A stretch of 48,298 bases of DNA from positions 1 through 48,298 of the forward strand of contig NZ_JABVED010000028.1 of the NCBI RefSeq assembly GCF_014323725.1, in the 5' to 3' direction. Under the pieces are notes generated by a model. That model was not told the origin of the DNA. It ran no database searches and worked only from the letters and a program-made list of their open reading frames with translations. Of this stretch, positions 1 through 9,954 are shown piece by piece. The DNA comes from Actinokineospora xionganensis. GTDB lineage: Bacteria; Actinomycetota; Actinomycetes; Mycobacteriales; Pseudonocardiaceae. The first letter of the stretch is position 1; the number at the start of each line of letters is the position of its first letter. Position numbers and translations under genes: made by a program.

Positions 1-78
1 GATCTTACCGCTCAAACCGGCCGATTCCCGCAGGTGAAGCCACGACCACCCGATCGTGGCTCGCGCCTTCTGCAGATG

Positions 79-110
79 AAGAAGCCCCCGCCGCGAGGCG
101 AGGGCTTCTT
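79..110 (-). terminator. Intrinsic terminator downstream of rho
   Basis: A near-perfect hairpin: 9-bp outer stem (79-87 with 102-110), one C/A mismatch, 4-bp inner stem and a GCGA tetraloop (93-96). It lies 16 bp beyond the rho stop codon in the direction of rho transcription. T-rich bases follow on both sides (TTCTT), so it could work in both directions. The remaining bases 1-78 show no gene. Confidence 0.8.
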
Positions 111-125
111 CCTTGCAGCTTGCGA

Positions 126-2222
126 CTAGTCGTCGTTGCTTGACGGGGTCGTCTTCGCCACCTGCATCAGGAACTCGATGTTGGTGCGGGTCTTGCGCAG
201 GCGGTCGAGCAGCAGCTCGATGCCCGCCTGGTTGTCGAGCGCGTGGAGCACTCGGCGGAGCTTGACCATGACCGCGTGCTCGTCCGGCGGCAGCAGGAGC
301 TCGTCCTTACGCGTACCCGACTGGTCGATGTCGACAGCCGGGAAGGTGCGCTTGTCGGCGATCTTGCGGTCGAGCTTGAGCTCGGCGTTGCCGGTGCCCT
401 TGAACTCCTCGAAGATCACCGTGTCACCGGCGGAGCCGGTCTCGACCAGCGCGGTGGCGAAGATGGTGAGCGAGCCGCCACCTTCGATGTTGCGCGCGGC
501 GCCGAGGAAGCGCTTCGGCGGGAACAGCGCCGTCGAGTCGACACCACCGGAGAGGATTCGGCCGGACGCCGGGGCCGCCAGGTTGTAGGCGCGACCCAGA
601 CGGGTGATCGAGTCCAGGAGCACGACCACGTCGTGGCCCATCTCCACCAGGCGCTTGGCGCGCTCGATGGACAGCTCCGCGACCGTGGTGTGGTCTGACG
701 GCGGCCGGTCGAAGGTGGAGGCGATGACCTCACCCTTGACCGAGCGCTGCATGTCGGTGACCTCTTCGGGGCGCTCGTCGACGAGCACGACCATGAGGTA
801 GACCTCGGGGTTGTTCGTGGTGATCGCGTTGGCGATCGCCTGCAGCACCGAGGTCTTACCCGCCTTCGGCGGCGAGACGATGAGCGCGCGCTGCCCCTTG
901 CCGACGGGCATCACCAGGTCGATGACACGCGTCGTCAGGATGTGCGGCTCGGTCTCGAGACGAAGACGCTCGTTCGGGTAGAGCGGCGTCAGCTTGGTGA
1001 ACTCCGGGCGGACCTTGGCCGCGTCCGGCTCCAAGCCGTTGATCGTCTCCACCCGCACCAGCGGGTTGAACTTCTGCCGCTGCTGCTCGCCGTCACGCGG
1101 CTGGCGGACCAGGCCGGTGATGGCGTCGCCGCGCCGCAGGTTGTACTTGCGGACCAGCGAGAGCGACACGTAGACGTCGTTCGGGCCGGACAGGTAGCCG
1201 GAGGTGCGGACGAACGCGTAGTTCTCCAGCACGTCGAGCACACCCGCCACGGGCAGCAACACGTCGTCCTCGCGGACCTCCGTGTCGTTCTGGCCGCCCA
1301 CACCGTCGACTCGGCCGCCGCGGCGGCGACGGTCGCGGAAGCGACGGCCACGACGGTCGGTGCCGTCCTCGTCGTCGTCCGGGCCGTTGTCGCGGTCCTG
1401 CTGGCGGTCCTGCTGACGGCCCTGGTCACGGCCACCCTGGTCGCGGCCACGGTTGCGGTCGCGGTCGCCGCGCTGGCCACCACGCTCGCCGCGGTCACCA
1501 CGGTCACCACGGTCACCACGGTCGCCGCGCTGGCGGTCCTGGCGGTCGCCCTGCTGGCGGTCCTCACGGGCCGGACGCTCGCCCTGCTGACGCTCGCCCT
1601 GCTGACGCTCACCCTGCTGACGCTCACCCTGCTGCCGGTCCGGACGCTCGCCCTGCTGGCGGTCGTCGCGGGCCGGACGGTCCTCACGGGCCGCGCGGTC
1701 CTCACGAGTGGGACGCTCCTCGCGAGCGGGCCGGTCCTCACGGGCCGGGCGCTCGGTGGTGGCGACCGAAGCCTGCTCCCCCGCCTCGGGGCTGCCCGCG
1801 GGACGGCTGGCGCCGCGACGGCGCCGGTTCTCGCGGCCACCCTCGGCGCGCGCGGTCTCCTGCGGCGCCTCGGCGGGCTTGTCGGCACCCTCGGCTCCCG
1901 CGGTGGGCCGGACCTCGGCGGGCTGGGTGGCCTTGGGCCGCTCAGTCTTGGCCGGGGTCTGCGCGGGCGCGGCGTCGGTGCCGGTTCGGGGCGTCCGCGC
2001 GGCGGCCCCGCCCGGGCCACCACCCTGACGCTCCTTGATGGCAGCGATCAGGTCGCCCTTGCGCATGCCCGTGGTGCCGGAGATTCCCAGCTCACCCGCG
2101 AGCGTGCGCAGTTCGGCGAGGACCATGCCGGACAGCCCGGCACGGCGCTTGGGAGCGCCGTTCTTGTCCGCGGACGCGGTGTCGGTGGCTGTCTCGCCGC
2201 TCAAAAGTTCGGTATTGCTCAC
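126..2222 (-). CDS. rho: Transcription termination factor Rho
   Basis: Hexameric RNA-dependent ATPase that ends transcription of untranslated RNA. The 698-residue protein has an N-terminal Rho helix-turn-helix (about 30-65), then a long disordered insertion rich in Arg, Gln, Asp and Gly (about 70-320), a cold-shock-like RNA-binding domain (about 330-400) and the RecA-type motor. The Walker A PPKAGKT is near residue 455 and the Walker B segment VVVLLDSITRLGR near 534. The start is the GTG giving V-S-N-T-E-L-L, preceded by AGGAAGGA; the frame stays open upstream to 2378 but that part does not look like Rho. Actinobacterial Rho proteins are usually 600-710 aa, so the length is normal. It is transcribed alone, with its own promoter and terminator. 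Confidence 0.97.
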   Translation of the reverse strand: MSNTELLSGETATDTASADKNGAPKRRAGLSGMVLAELRTLAGELGISGTTGMRKGDLIAAIKERQGGGPGGAAARTPRTGTDAAPAQTPAKTERPKATQPAEVRPTAGAEGADKPAEAPQETARAEGGRENRRRRGASRPAGSPEAGEQASVATTERPAREDRPAREERPTREDRAAREDRPARDDRQQGERPDRQQGERQQGERQQGERQQGERPAREDRQQGDRQDRQRGDRGDRGDRGDRGERGGQRGDRDRNRGRDQGGRDQGRQQDRQQDRDNGPDDDEDGTDRRGRRFRDRRRRGGRVDGVGGQNDTEVREDDVLLPVAGVLDVLENYAFVRTSGYLSGPNDVYVSLSLVRKYNLRRGDAITGLVRQPRDGEQQRQKFNPLVRVETINGLEPDAAKVRPEFTKLTPLYPNERLRLETEPHILTTRVIDLVMPVGKGQRALIVSPPKAGKTSVLQAIANAITTNNPEVYLMVVLVDERPEEVTDMQRSVKGEVIASTFDRPPSDHTTVAELSIERAKRLVEMGHDVVVLLDSITRLGRAYNLAAPASGRILSGGVDSTALFPPKRFLGAARNIEGGGSLTIFATALVETGSAGDTVIFEEFKGTGNAELKLDRKIADKRTFPAVDIDQSGTRKDELLLPPDEHAVMVKLRRVLHALDNQAGIELLLDRLRKTRTNIEFLMQVAKTTPSSNDD
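1492..1635. repeat. Short tandem repeats inside the rho insertion
   Basis: Two in-frame arrays within the disordered region of Rho. At 1492-1527 a 9-bp unit (CGGTCACCA) occurs four times with slight decay, encoding Gly-Asp-Arg repeats. At 1576-1635 a 15-bp unit (CGCTCGCCCTGCTGA) occurs four times with small changes, encoding Gln-Gln-Gly-Glu-Arg repeats. Both keep the reading frame, so copy number can change protein length without breaking the gene. Confidence 0.9.
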
Positions 2223-2523
2223 ACAAGTCCTTCCTGACCGGTCCCCGCCTCCTACGTGGACCAGCGGACCGCCGTCCGTCGGAATGCGAGACGGCGTATC
2301 TCTCCACTGCTGGGCTTTTGTCGCCAACCTGGCCACGATTCGGGCCAGCCGAGCGACTTTGTCGCCAACAGGGAGCATCTGGTCACCACGGTCGTCGGGT
2401 ACCTCCGAGCCTCGGCTCGGACCTGATTAAGGACTGAGCCGACTACTCGGCAGATGATGCGACCCGGAAAGAATCCCGGGAACGACACCGGGCGCCCGTG
2501 CGCGCGGTGACTGAACGTCCCCG
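2223..2523 (-). promoter_or_regulatory. Long 5' leader of rho
   Basis: About 300 bases between the predicted rho promoter and the GTG start. It holds a perfect 8-bp hairpin with a 2-nt loop (2404-2421) and two copies of a 12-base direct repeat, TTTGTCGCCAAC on the plus strand, at 2317-2328 and 2358-2369. A long untranslated leader fits Rho autoregulation by early termination, known in other bacteria; here that is inference. The rest of the gap to thrB (2553-2658) shows nothing I can name. Confidence 0.45.
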
Positions 2524-2552
2524 AGGGTAGACGGCCGTCACTGAAGGTGCAA
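2524..2552 (-). promoter_or_regulatory. Candidate rho promoter
   Basis: On the minus strand TTGCAC (2552-2547) is followed after exactly 17 bp by TACCCT (2529-2524). This fits the actinobacterial vegetative consensus TTGaca-17-TAnnnT. It lies in the only non-coding gap upstream of rho. Confidence 0.55.
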
Positions 2553-2658
2553 CAACCGGCCCACAGCGCGTCGCGTGGCGACGCCTCGGATCGCGGGTGA
2601 TCTGAATCACGACCACCTGTCCATATGCAACAGGCTGATCACGAAGTTTGTTCCCTGT

Positions 2659-3531
2659 TCAGCCGAGTGGACTGATCTGGACACCCGTTCGGTCCACCGC
2701 GACGGGGAGCACGGTGAACGCGCTGACGTCGACCGCCCGCGGCAGGGCTCCGTCGGTGGTCAGCGCCAGCACCGTCGGACCCGCGCCGGACACCGCCGCC
2801 GCGACACCCTGGGCGCGCAGCTCGCGAACCACCCGAATGGTCGACGGCCAGGCGCTTTCCCGGTAGTCCTGGTGCAACTTGTCCGCGAGCGCGGGCAGCA
2901 GCAGGTCCGGCCGGGTGCTGATGGCGTGCACGGCCAGCGCGCTGCGGCCCGCGGCGAACGCGGCGTCGGCGTGCGAGACCTTGTCCGGCAGCAGGCCGCG
3001 GGTGACGTGGGTGGCCGACGACTCGGCCGGGATGATCGCGATCGGCTGGAGGTCGGCGTGCGGCTCGACCCGCGCCGCGCCGAAGCGGTCCTCGTCGCAC
3101 CAGGCGACGACGAGGCCGCCCAGCAGGCTCGCCGCGACGTTGTCGGCGTGTCCCTCGAACTGCGCGGCGAGTTGCAGCGCCTCGTCGTCGAGCGGGCGTC
3201 CGGCCAGACCGTACGCTCCCGCGATGCCCCCGACGATCGCCGCGGCCGACGAACCGAGGCCGCGGGCGTGGGGAATCACGTTGGCGCAGTGCAAAGCGAG
3301 CCCGGCGGGCGCGAACCCGATCCGCTCGCAGGCGGCCCGGAACGCGCGCACCACAAGGTTGGACTCGTCACGGGCCACGTCCTCGGCGCCCTCGCCGCTG
3401 ACCGTGACCGCCAGCCCGGACTCGGTCTCCCGCACGTCGATGACGTCGTGCAGCGCGAGCGCCATGCCGAGCGCGTCGAAGCCCGATCCGAGGTTGGCCG
3501 TCGAGGCGGGCACCCGAACCCGGACGCTCAC
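2659..3531 (-). CDS. thrB: Homoserine kinase
   Basis: Phosphorylates homoserine with ATP to O-phosphohomoserine, the substrate of the adjacent threonine synthase. The 290-residue product is a GHMP-family kinase: N-terminal [18 protein letters not shown], and the glycine-rich ATP loop [16 protein letters not shown] around residues 87-102. A late Gly-rich segment, [12 protein letters not shown], is also typical. The start is a GTG whose GTGA overlaps the thrC stop, implying translational coupling. It is the last gene of the argS-lysA-hom-thrC-thrB run. The frame stays open far upstream across thrC, but that is GC-bias read-through. Confidence 0.95.
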   Translation of the reverse strand: MSVRVRVPASTANLGSGFDALGMALALHDVIDVRETESGLAVTVSGEGAEDVARDESNLVVRAFRAACERIGFAPAGLALHCANVIPHARGLGSSAAAIVGGIAGAYGLAGRPLDDEALQLAAQFEGHADNVAASLLGGLVVAWCDEDRFGAARVEPHADLQPIAIIPAESSATHVTRGLLPDKVSHADAAFAAGRSALAVHAISTRPDLLLPALADKLHQDYRESAWPSTIRVVRELRAQGVAAAVSGAGPTVLALTTDGALPRAVDVSAFTVLPVAVDRTGVQISPLG

Positions 3532-4598
3532 CTCAGGTCCAACGCGGTGGCCACCGCCGAGGCGTCGACCGGGATGGCCTCGACCGCGGGCATGCTCGAC
3601 AGCGCGGTGTCGGGGTCCTTGAGGCCGTGTCCGGTGACGGTGCAGACCACGACCGAGCCCGCGGGCAGCCGCCCGTCGGCGTGCGTGATCAGCAACCCGG
3701 CGACGCTCGTGGCCGACGACGGCTCGACGAAGACACCCTCGCGGGTGGCCAGAAGCCGGTACGCCGCAAGGATTTGCTCGTCGGTTGCGGCGTCGAACAG
3801 CCCCCCGGACTCGTCGCGCGCGGCGACCGCGCCCGCCCACGAGGCCGGGTTGCCGACGCGGATCGCGGTGGCGATGGTGTCCGGATTGGACACCGGCTCG
3901 CCGCGCACCAGCGGCGCCGAGCCCGCGGCCTGGAAGCCGAACATCTTCGGCGTGCCCTCGACGACGCCGTCGGCGGCGTATTCGCCGTAGCCACGCCAGT
4001 ACGCGGTGATGTTGCCCGCGTTGCCGACGGGCAGGCAGTGGATGTCGGGCGCGCGGCCGAGCACGTCGCAGATCTCCCACGCGGCGCTCTTCTGGCCGAT
4101 CAGCCGCACCGGGTTGACCGAGTTGACCAGGCCGACCGGGAACTCGGCGGCGGTCTTCTGGGCCAGTTCCAGGCAGTCGTCGAAGTTGCCGTCGATCTGC
4201 AGGATGCGCGCGCCGTGCACGACGGCTTGGGCCATCTTGCCGAGCGCGATCTTGCCGCGGGGCACCAGGACCGCGCAGGTCAGGCCCGCGCGGGTGGCGT
4301 ACGCGGCGGCCGAGGCCGAGGTGTTGCCGGTGGACGCGCAGATCACCGCTTCGAGGCCGTTGGCCAGCGCGTGGGTCATGGCCACGGTCATGCCGCGGTC
4401 CTTGAACGAGCCGGTCGGGTTGGCGCCCTCGACCTTGAGGTACACCGTGCACCCGGTCAGCTCCGAGAGGTGCGGCGCGGGCAGCAACGGGGTGTTGCCC
4501 TCGCCGAGAGTGATCACCTTCGCGCCGTCGGGGACGGGGATTCTGTTGGGATAGGCCGCGATGATGCCCGGATGTCCGGGCAGCACACCGATGGTCAT
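3528..4598 (-). CDS. thrC: Threonine synthase
   Basis: PLP enzyme converting O-phosphohomoserine to threonine and phosphate. It has 356 residues, the usual length of the short actinobacterial form. The PLP lysine is K66 in GSFKDRG, and the phosphate-binding loop [13 protein letters not shown] is near residues 89-101. LGEGNTPLL at 31-39 is the family N-terminal signature. The ATG overlaps by ATGA with the stop of a 26-codon remnant of the hom 3' end, and its own stop overlaps the thrB start, so the genes are tightly coupled. Confidence 0.95.
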   Translation of the reverse strand: MTIGVLPGHPGIIAAYPNRIPVPDGAKVITLGEGNTPLLPAPHLSELTGCTVYLKVEGANPTGSFKDRGMTVAMTHALANGLEAVICASTGNTSASAAAYATRAGLTCAVLVPRGKIALGKMAQAVVHGARILQIDGNFDDCLELAQKTAAEFPVGLVNSVNPVRLIGQKSAAWEICDVLGRAPDIHCLPVGNAGNITAYWRGYGEYAADGVVEGTPKMFGFQAAGSAPLVRGEPVSNPDTIATAIRVGNPASWAGAVAARDESGGLFDAATDEQILAAYRLLATREGVFVEPSSATSVAGLLITHADGRLPAGSVVVCTVTGHGLKDPDTALSSMPAVEAIPVDASAVATALDLR

Positions 4599-4675
4599 GA
4601 TTCCTCGCCTTCGACCCGCATCACGCTGTGCATGTGGCGCACGAAGGGCAGCCCGGCGATCTGGTCGACGGTCAC
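4595..4675 (-). pseudogene. Duplicated 3' end of hom, kept as a 26-codon open frame
   Basis: Between hom and thrC lies a second, diverged copy of the last codons of hom. Read from GTG it begins [12 protein letters not shown] and ends [14 protein letters not shown], against [11 protein letters not shown] and [10 protein letters not shown] in hom itself. The GTG overlaps the hom stop (GTGA) and its TGA overlaps the thrC ATG (ATGA), so ribosomes could run hom, mini-frame, thrC in series. I read it as the tail of a lost or replaced hom copy that may now serve as a translational coupler. No independent function is visible. Confidence 0.75.
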
Positions 4676-5982
4676 GATTCCTCGCCCTCGACCCGCATCA
4701 CGCTGACCACGTCGTGCACGAACGGCAATCCGGCGATTTTGTCCACAGTGGACCGCAGGGCGGCGTCGGGCGCGGAGTGGGTGACGATCACCAGGCTCGC
4801 GTCCGTCGCGCGGCCTTCCTGGCGCACCGCCGAGATGCTCACTTCGTGTTCGGCGAACACGGCGGCCACGGCCGCCAGCACGCCTGCGCGGTCGGCGACG
4901 TCCAGGCTGATGTGGTACCTGGTCGACGCCTGCGCGATCGGGCGCACCGGCAGGTCGGCGTAGGCCGACTCACGCGGTCCGCGCCCGCCGACGACGAGGT
5001 TGCGGGCTACCGCAACAAGGTCGCCCAACACGGCGCTGGCGGTGGGTGCACCGCCGGCTCCCTGCCCGTAGAACATGAGCTGTCCGGCCGCCTCGGCCTC
5101 GACGAACACGGCGTTGAACGCGCCGTTGACGCCTGCCAGCGGGTGGGTGCGCGGGATCATCGCCGGGTGCACGCGCACCGCGACGGACTCGCCGTCGGGG
5201 GTGTCGACCCGCTCGCAGATCGCCAGCAGCTTGATCGTGCGGCCCAGGGCGCGCGCGGCCGACACATCCGCCGGCGTGACCGCGGAGATGCCCTCGCGGT
5301 AGACGTCGCCCGCGGTGACCCGGGTGTGGAACGACAGCGAGGCGAGGATCGCGGCCTTCGACGCGGCGTCGTAGCCGTCGACGTCGGCGGTCGGGTCGGC
5401 CTCGGCGTAGCCCAGCCGGGCGGCCTCTTCGAGCGTCTCGGCGTAGCCCGCGCCGGTCTCGTCCATCGCGGAGAGGATGAAGTTGGTGGTGCCGTTGACG
5501 ATGCCCATCACCCGGGTGATGCGGTCGCCCGCGAGGGACTCGCGCAGCGGGCGCAGCAGCGGAATCGCGCCCGCGACAGCGGCCTCGAAGTAGAGGTCGC
5601 CGCCGAAGGTGTCGGACTCGGCGAACAGGTCGCCCGCGTGTTCGGCCAACAGCGTCTTGTTCGCGGTGACCACCGACTTGCCCGCGCGAAGGGCCTCGAT
5701 CAGCCAGGTGCGGGTCGGCTCGATCCCGCCGATGACCTCGACGACGACGTCCACGTCCGGCCGGGTGACCAGCTCGGCGGCGTCGGTCGTCAGCAGCTCG
5801 GCGGGCACCCCCGGCCGCGCCTTGCCCAGCCTGCGCACGGCGATCCCGGCCAGCTCCACCGGCGCCCCGATCCGCGACGCGAGATCGGGCGCCTGCTCGG
5901 TGAGCAGCCGGACGATCTCGGTGCCGACCGTGCCGCAGCCCAGTAGCGCGACCTTGATCGGCTTGGCGGGCTCGCTCGTCAC
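4672..5982 (-). CDS. hom: Homoserine dehydrogenase
   Basis: Reduces aspartate semialdehyde to homoserine with NAD(P)H, the branch step towards threonine and methionine. The 436-residue protein starts with a Rossmann segment ([17 protein letters not shown], about 12-28). The catalytic middle includes GGIEPTRTW and [13 protein letters not shown]-terminal ACT domain (about 350-430) usually gives threonine feedback inhibition. It is monofunctional: there is no aspartokinase part. GTG start overlaps the lysA stop (GTGA). Confidence 0.95.
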   Translation of the reverse strand: MTSEPAKPIKVALLGCGTVGTEIVRLLTEQAPDLASRIGAPVELAGIAVRRLGKARPGVPAELLTTDAAELVTRPDVDVVVEVIGGIEPTRTWLIEALRAGKSVVTANKTLLAEHAGDLFAESDTFGGDLYFEAAVAGAIPLLRPLRESLAGDRITRVMGIVNGTTNFILSAMDETGAGYAETLEEAARLGYAEADPTADVDGYDAASKAAILASLSFHTRVTAGDVYREGISAVTPADVSAARALGRTIKLLAICERVDTPDGESVAVRVHPAMIPRTHPLAGVNGAFNAVFVEAEAAGQLMFYGQGAGGAPTASAVLGDLVAVARNLVVGGRGPRESAYADLPVRPIAQASTRYHISLDVADRAGVLAAVAAVFAEHEVSISAVRQEGRATDASLVIVTHSAPDAALRSTVDKIAGLPFVHDVVSVMRVEGEES

Positions 5983-7415
5983 GGCATCTCCAGTCTCAGC
6001 AGGTCGTCGTCGGTTTCCCGGCGCAGCAGCAGCCGCGCGGCGCCGTCGAGCACGGCCACCACGGCGGGCCGCGGCAGCCGGTTGTAGTTGCTCGCCATCG
6101 AGTAGCAGTAGGCGCCGGTCGCGGCGACCGCCAGCAGGTCGCCGGGAGCAAGGTTCTCCGGTAGCCAGCAGTCTCGCACCACAACGTCACCGGACTCACA
6201 GTGTTTGCCCACTACTCGGGACAGCACGGCCTCGGTGCCCCGCTCCCCCTCGCCGCTGGAGCGCGACGCGAGGCGGGTGTCGTAGACCGCGTCGTACAGC
6301 GCGGTGCGGATGTTGTCGCTCATCCCGCCGTCGACGCTGACGTAGCGGCGGCCGGTGCCGTGGCCGAGCGAGACGTCCTTGGTGGTGCCGACCTCGTAGA
6401 GGGTGACGGTGCCGGGTCCGGCGATGGCGCGGCCGGGCTCGACCGCGATACGCGGCACGGGCAGGCCCTCCTGCTCGCACTCCTTGCTCACGATGGAGCG
6501 CAGCTGCTCGGCCAGCCACATCGTCGGCGGCGGGTCGTCCTGGGCGGTGTAGGCGATGCCGAGCCCACCGCCGAGGTCGACGACCGTCAGCGACTCCAGG
6601 GCGTCGGCCCCGTGCTCCTTGTGCAGCGCGGCCAGCAGGCCGATGACCCGGTGCGCGGCGACCTCGAAGCCGTCGGCGTCGAAGATCTGCGACCCGATGT
6701 GGCTGTGCAGACCCAGCAGCGACAGGCCGCCCGCCTTGATCACCCGACGGGCCGCCTCGGCCGCGGCGCCGCCCGCCAGCGAGAAGCCGAACTTCTGGTC
6801 CTCGTGCGCGGTGGCGATGAACTCGTGGGTGTGCGCCTCGACGCCCACGGTGACCCGGATCAGGACCGGCGCGACGATGTCGCGGTCGCGGGCGAGCTTG
6901 TCGAGACGGGCGATCTCGTGGAACGAGTCGACGACGATCGCGCCGACGCCGACCTCCAGCGCGGTGGTCAGCTCGGCGATCGACTTGTTGTTGCCGTGCA
7001 ACGTGATCCGCTCGGGCGGGAAGTCCGCGCGCAGCGCCACGGCCAGCTCGCCGCCGCTGGCGACATCGAGGCTCAGGCCCTCCTGGGCGACCCAGCGGGC
7101 GATCTCGACCGAAAGGAAGGCCTTGGAGGCGTAGTGGACCAGCGCCGGGTCGCCGAACGCGGCGGCGTGCTCCTGGCAGCGGGCCCGGAAGTCGGCCTCG
7201 TCCACCACGAACAGCGGCGTCCCGTAGGTCTCGGCCAGCTCGCGCACGTCGACGCCCGCGATCCGGATGGCGCCGTCGTCGCCGCGCTCGGCGTTACGCG
7301 GCCAGACCGGCGGGTACAGGTCGTCGAGCGCGTCGACGGTGGTGGGCCGCTCGCTCTGGGTGTTGCTCGGCGGCAGCACTTCCGCGTGCCGCGGCCCTGC
7401 CGGGTGTGCCCTCAT
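5979..7415 (-). CDS. lysA: Diaminopimelate decarboxylase
   Basis: PLP enzyme making L-lysine from meso-diaminopimelate, the last step of lysine synthesis. The 478-residue fold-III decarboxylase has its PLP lysine at K98 (HYASKAFLS). It also has the Gly-rich phosphate-binding segment VDLGGGLGI and the conserved CESGDVV motif near the C terminus, where the cysteine acts from the partner subunit. The first 40 residues are a variable extension. The gene sits 7 bp after argS and overlaps hom by GTGA. Confidence 0.95.
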   Translation of the reverse strand: MRAHPAGPRHAEVLPPSNTQSERPTTVDALDDLYPPVWPRNAERGDDGAIRIAGVDVRELAETYGTPLFVVDEADFRARCQEHAAAFGDPALVHYASKAFLSVEIARWVAQEGLSLDVASGGELAVALRADFPPERITLHGNNKSIAELTTALEVGVGAIVVDSFHEIARLDKLARDRDIVAPVLIRVTVGVEAHTHEFIATAHEDQKFGFSLAGGAAAEAARRVIKAGGLSLLGLHSHIGSQIFDADGFEVAAHRVIGLLAALHKEHGADALESLTVVDLGGGLGIAYTAQDDPPPTMWLAEQLRSIVSKECEQEGLPVPRIAVEPGRAIAGPGTVTLYEVGTTKDVSLGHGTGRRYVSVDGGMSDNIRTALYDAVYDTRLASRSSGEGERGTEAVLSRVVGKHCESGDVVVRDCWLPENLAPGDLLAVAATGAYCYSMASNYNRLPRPAVVAVLDGAARLLLRRETDDDLLRLEMP

Positions 7416-7422
7416 CGCTTGC

Positions 7423-9078
7423 CTACATCCGTTCCGGTGCTTCGATACCGAGGACGCCCAACCCGTTGGCGATGACCTGGCGGGCCGCGCCGCACAGCGC
7501 CAGCCGGGCGAAGTTCACCGGCTGCGGGTCCTCGTCGCCCTGGGGGATCACTCGGCAGTTCTCGTAGAACTTGTGCAGCGCGCCCGCGAGTTCCTCGAGG
7601 TACCGCGCGGCACGGTGGGGCTCCCGCAGTTCGGCGGCGGTGGCCAGCACGCGCGGGAACTCGCCGAGGGTGCGCAGCACGTCACCCTCGCGGTCGTGGG
7701 TGAGCAGGCCGAGATCGACGTCGTCCGGTCCGGACACGACCATGCCCAGGTCGCCGGCGTTGCGCTTGATGTTGCACAGCCGCGCGTGCGCGTATTTGAC
7801 GTAGTAGACCGGGTTGTCACTGTCCTTCTTGCTCCACAGGTCCAGGTCGATGTCCAATGTGGAGTTCGCGGACGAGCGGATCATGGCGTAGCGGGCGGCG
7901 TCCACGCCGACGGCCTCCACCAGGTCCTCCATGGTGATCACGGTTCCGGCGCGCTTGCTCATCCGCACCGGCTTGCCGCCGCTGACCAGGTTGACCATCT
8001 GGCCGATGAGGACCTCGACGGTCGCCGGGTCGTCGCCGGTCGCCGCGGCGGCGGCCTTGAGCCTGCCGATGTAGCCGTGGTGGTCCGCGCCGAGCATGTA
8101 GATGCACAGGTCGAAGCCGCGGGCGCGCTTGTCCTGGAAGTAAGCGATGTCACCGGCGATGTAGGCGGGCTGCCCGTCGCTCTTGATGACCACCCGGTCC
8201 TTGTCGTCGCCGTACTCGCTCGACCGCAGCCACCATGCGCCGTCCTCGAGGTAGAGGCCGCCGGACTCCTTGAGCGCCGTGACGGCTTTCTCGACCGCGC
8301 CGGACTTGTGCAGCGAGTCCTCGTGGAAGTAGACGTCGAAGTCGGTGCCGAAGTCGTGCAGGTCCTTCTTGATCTGCTCGAACATCAGGCCGACACCGAC
8401 GCGGCGGAAGATCTCCTCGCTGTCGGGGTCGGTCAGCGCGCCGGGCTCCTGCTTGATGACCTCGGCGGCGATGTCGGAGATGTAGGCGCCCGCGTAGCCG
8501 TCCTCGGGGGCGGCCTCGCCCTGCGCGGCGGCGATCAGGGACCGGACGAACCGGTCGATCTGCGCGCCCGCGTCGTTGAAGTAGTACTCGCGGGTGACCT
8601 CGCCGCCCTGCGCGGACAGCACCCGGCCCAGCGCGTCGCCGACGGCGGCCCAGCGGGTGCCGCCGAGGTGGATCGGGCCGGTCGGGTTCGCCGAGACGAA
8701 CTCCAGGTTGATCTTGCGTCCGGCGAGCATGGCGCCGTTGCCGTAGGACGTGCCCGCGGTGAGCACCTCGCGCACGATCTGCCCCTGCGCGTCAGCGGCC
8801 AGGCGCAGGTTGATGAACCCGGGCCCGGCGACCTCGGCGGAGGCCACACCGGTCGTCTCCGCGAGGGCCGCGGCCAGCGCGTCGGCCAGCTCCCGCGGCG
8901 CCAGCCCGACCCGCTTGGCGACCTGCAGCGCGAGGTTGGTCGCGTAGTCGCCGTGCTCGGGATTGCGGGGTCGCTCGACGGTCACGACGGCCGGGACGAC
9001 GGAGGTGTCGAGGCCGCGCTCGCCCAAGATCGACAGGGCGGCGGAACGGACCAGGTCAGCGAGAACGTCGGGAGTCAC
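7423..9078 (-). CDS. argS: Arginyl-tRNA synthetase
   Basis: Charges tRNA-Arg with arginine. The 551-residue class I synthetase has an N-terminal Add-1 tRNA-binding domain, the HIGH motif as HLGG in [15 protein letters not shown], and the signature loop as MSKR in [16 protein letters not shown] chose the GTG at 9078, giving M-T-P-D-V-L-A-D, because it aligns with mycobacterial ArgS. A -10 box (TAGACT, 9091-9086) places the transcript start at or next to this codon, so the mRNA is probably leaderless. An in-frame GTG at 9084 is the alternative. First gene of the run towards thrB. Confidence 0.95.
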   Translation of the reverse strand: MTPDVLADLVRSAALSILGERGLDTSVVPAVVTVERPRNPEHGDYATNLALQVAKRVGLAPRELADALAAALAETTGVASAEVAGPGFINLRLAADAQGQIVREVLTAGTSYGNGAMLAGRKINLEFVSANPTGPIHLGGTRWAAVGDALGRVLSAQGGEVTREYYFNDAGAQIDRFVRSLIAAAQGEAAPEDGYAGAYISDIAAEVIKQEPGALTDPDSEEIFRRVGVGLMFEQIKKDLHDFGTDFDVYFHEDSLHKSGAVEKAVTALKESGGLYLEDGAWWLRSSEYGDDKDRVVIKSDGQPAYIAGDIAYFQDKRARGFDLCIYMLGADHHGYIGRLKAAAAATGDDPATVEVLIGQMVNLVSGGKPVRMSKRAGTVITMEDLVEAVGVDAARYAMIRSSANSTLDIDLDLWSKKDSDNPVYYVKYAHARLCNIKRNAGDLGMVVSGPDDVDLGLLTHDREGDVLRTLGEFPRVLATAAELREPHRAARYLEELAGALHKFYENCRVIPQGDEDPQPVNFARLALCGAARQVIANGLGVLGIEAPERM

Positions 9079-9085
9079 CTGCACA

Positions 9086-9091
9086 AGTCTA
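9086..9091 (-). promoter_or_regulatory. -10 box of argS, leaderless start
   Basis: TAGACT on the minus strand, with its last base 7 nt before the argS GTG at 9078. That spacing puts the transcription start at the start codon. No Shine-Dalgarno sequence is present. A clear -35 box is not visible. Confidence 0.5.
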
Positions 9092-9138
9092 GGTAGGGGG
9101 CTTTCACAGGGCGTCACCGCCTCGGACCGACCGTTCCC

Positions 9139-9144
9139 TACACT
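9139..9144 (+). promoter_or_regulatory. -10 box of the DUF3105 lipoprotein gene
   Basis: TACACT ends 7 nt before the GTG at 9152, so this transcript is probably also leaderless or nearly so. A weak -35 (TCACCG, 9114-9119) lies 19 bp upstream. It is divergent from the argS promoter in the same 73-bp gap. Confidence 0.4.
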
Positions 9145-9151
9145 CCCGGGG

Positions 9152-9847
9152 GTGAAGAGGATCGCCGCGCTCGTGGCCGTCGCCTGTCTTGTCGTCACCG
9201 GCTGCACCACGGCTGAACAGGGCAAACCTGTCGCCGCCGGGACCACCACCGCCAAGGCGCCCGCGAGCAAGAAGGCGGCCTCGCGGGAGTACGTGCCGAC
9301 CGAGGGCAACAAGGACCCGACGAAGAAGATCGACGGCGTCGTCGCGGTCGACTACGAGCCCGGCCTGCACGTCGACCCGACGAAGCGGGTCGCCTACGAC
9401 AAGGCGCCCCCGTTCGGCGGCGCCCATGACCAGGCCTGGGCGGCGTGCACGGGGGTCGTCTACCCGAAGGCCGTGCGCACCGAGTCGATCGTGCACTCGC
9501 TCGAGCACGGGGCGGTCTGGATCAGCTACGCGCCCGATCTCGGCGAGGACGACGTGGCCGCGCTGGCGAAGCTGGTCGACGGCAAGCCGTACCTGCTGAT
9601 GTCGCCCTACCCCGGCCAGGACACGGCGGTCTCCGTGCAGTCCTGGGGCAGGCAGCTCAAGGTCGACTCGGCCGACGACGAACGCATCGGCCAGTTCATC
9701 ACCGCCACGCTGCGCAACAAATACCTCACGCCCGAGCCAGGCGCGCCCTGCGACGCGCTCGGCGCGCCCCACTTCGACCAGGACGATCCGCCGCCGTTCG
9801 ACCCGACCCCGCCGGGTCCCGACGCGGTGCCCGTGACCGGGGGCTGA
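9152..9847 (+). CDS. DUF3105 lipoprotein
   Basis: Predicted surface lipoprotein of 231 aa. A short signal peptide ends in the lipobox V-T-G-C (Cys18), then a Thr/Ala/Lys linker leads to a DUF3105 domain. The family signature is clear: [19 protein letters not shown] near residues 82-100, then [13 protein letters not shown] around 115-127. DUF3105 has no established biochemical role. The frame is open further upstream but those residues run into the argS promoter region. It is followed after 107 bp by a paralogue that shares most of these motifs, so the pair arose by tandem duplication. Confidence 0.85.
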   Translation: MKRIAALVAVACLVVTGCTTAEQGKPVAAGTTTAKAPASKKAASREYVPTEGNKDPTKKIDGVVAVDYEPGLHVDPTKRVAYDKAPPFGGAHDQAWAACTGVVYPKAVRTESIVHSLEHGAVWISYAPDLGEDDVAALAKLVDGKPYLLMSPYPGQDTAVSVQSWGRQLKVDSADDERIGQFITATLRNKYLTPEPGAPCDALGAPHFDQDDPPPFDPTPPGPDAVPVTGG

Positions 9848-9954
9848 CGGGGACCGAACATCGGTTCCTTAGACTGTCCGCGCACTACCATCCCTGTGCA
9901 GGTTCGCCCCCACCCGGGTCGAACCTCCCCGTCGACGAGAAGTCCGAGGACGGC

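Noticed and set aside
1492..1635. Regular short repeats considered as a CRISPR array.
   Set aside because: Units are 9 and 15 bp, contiguous, without spacers, and in frame with rho. No cas genes are present.
942..2237. Long plus-strand open frame of 431 codons opposite rho.
   Set aside because: It is Leu/Ala/Val/Thr low-complexity, the mirror of the Arg/Gln-rich rho insertion, and follows from GC bias. Rho on the other strand is certain.
2659..4452. A single 597-codon minus frame that could be read as a ThrC-ThrB fusion.
   Set aside because: The first 300 codons are an out-of-frame reading of thrC. True thrB starts at the GTG overlapping the thrC stop.
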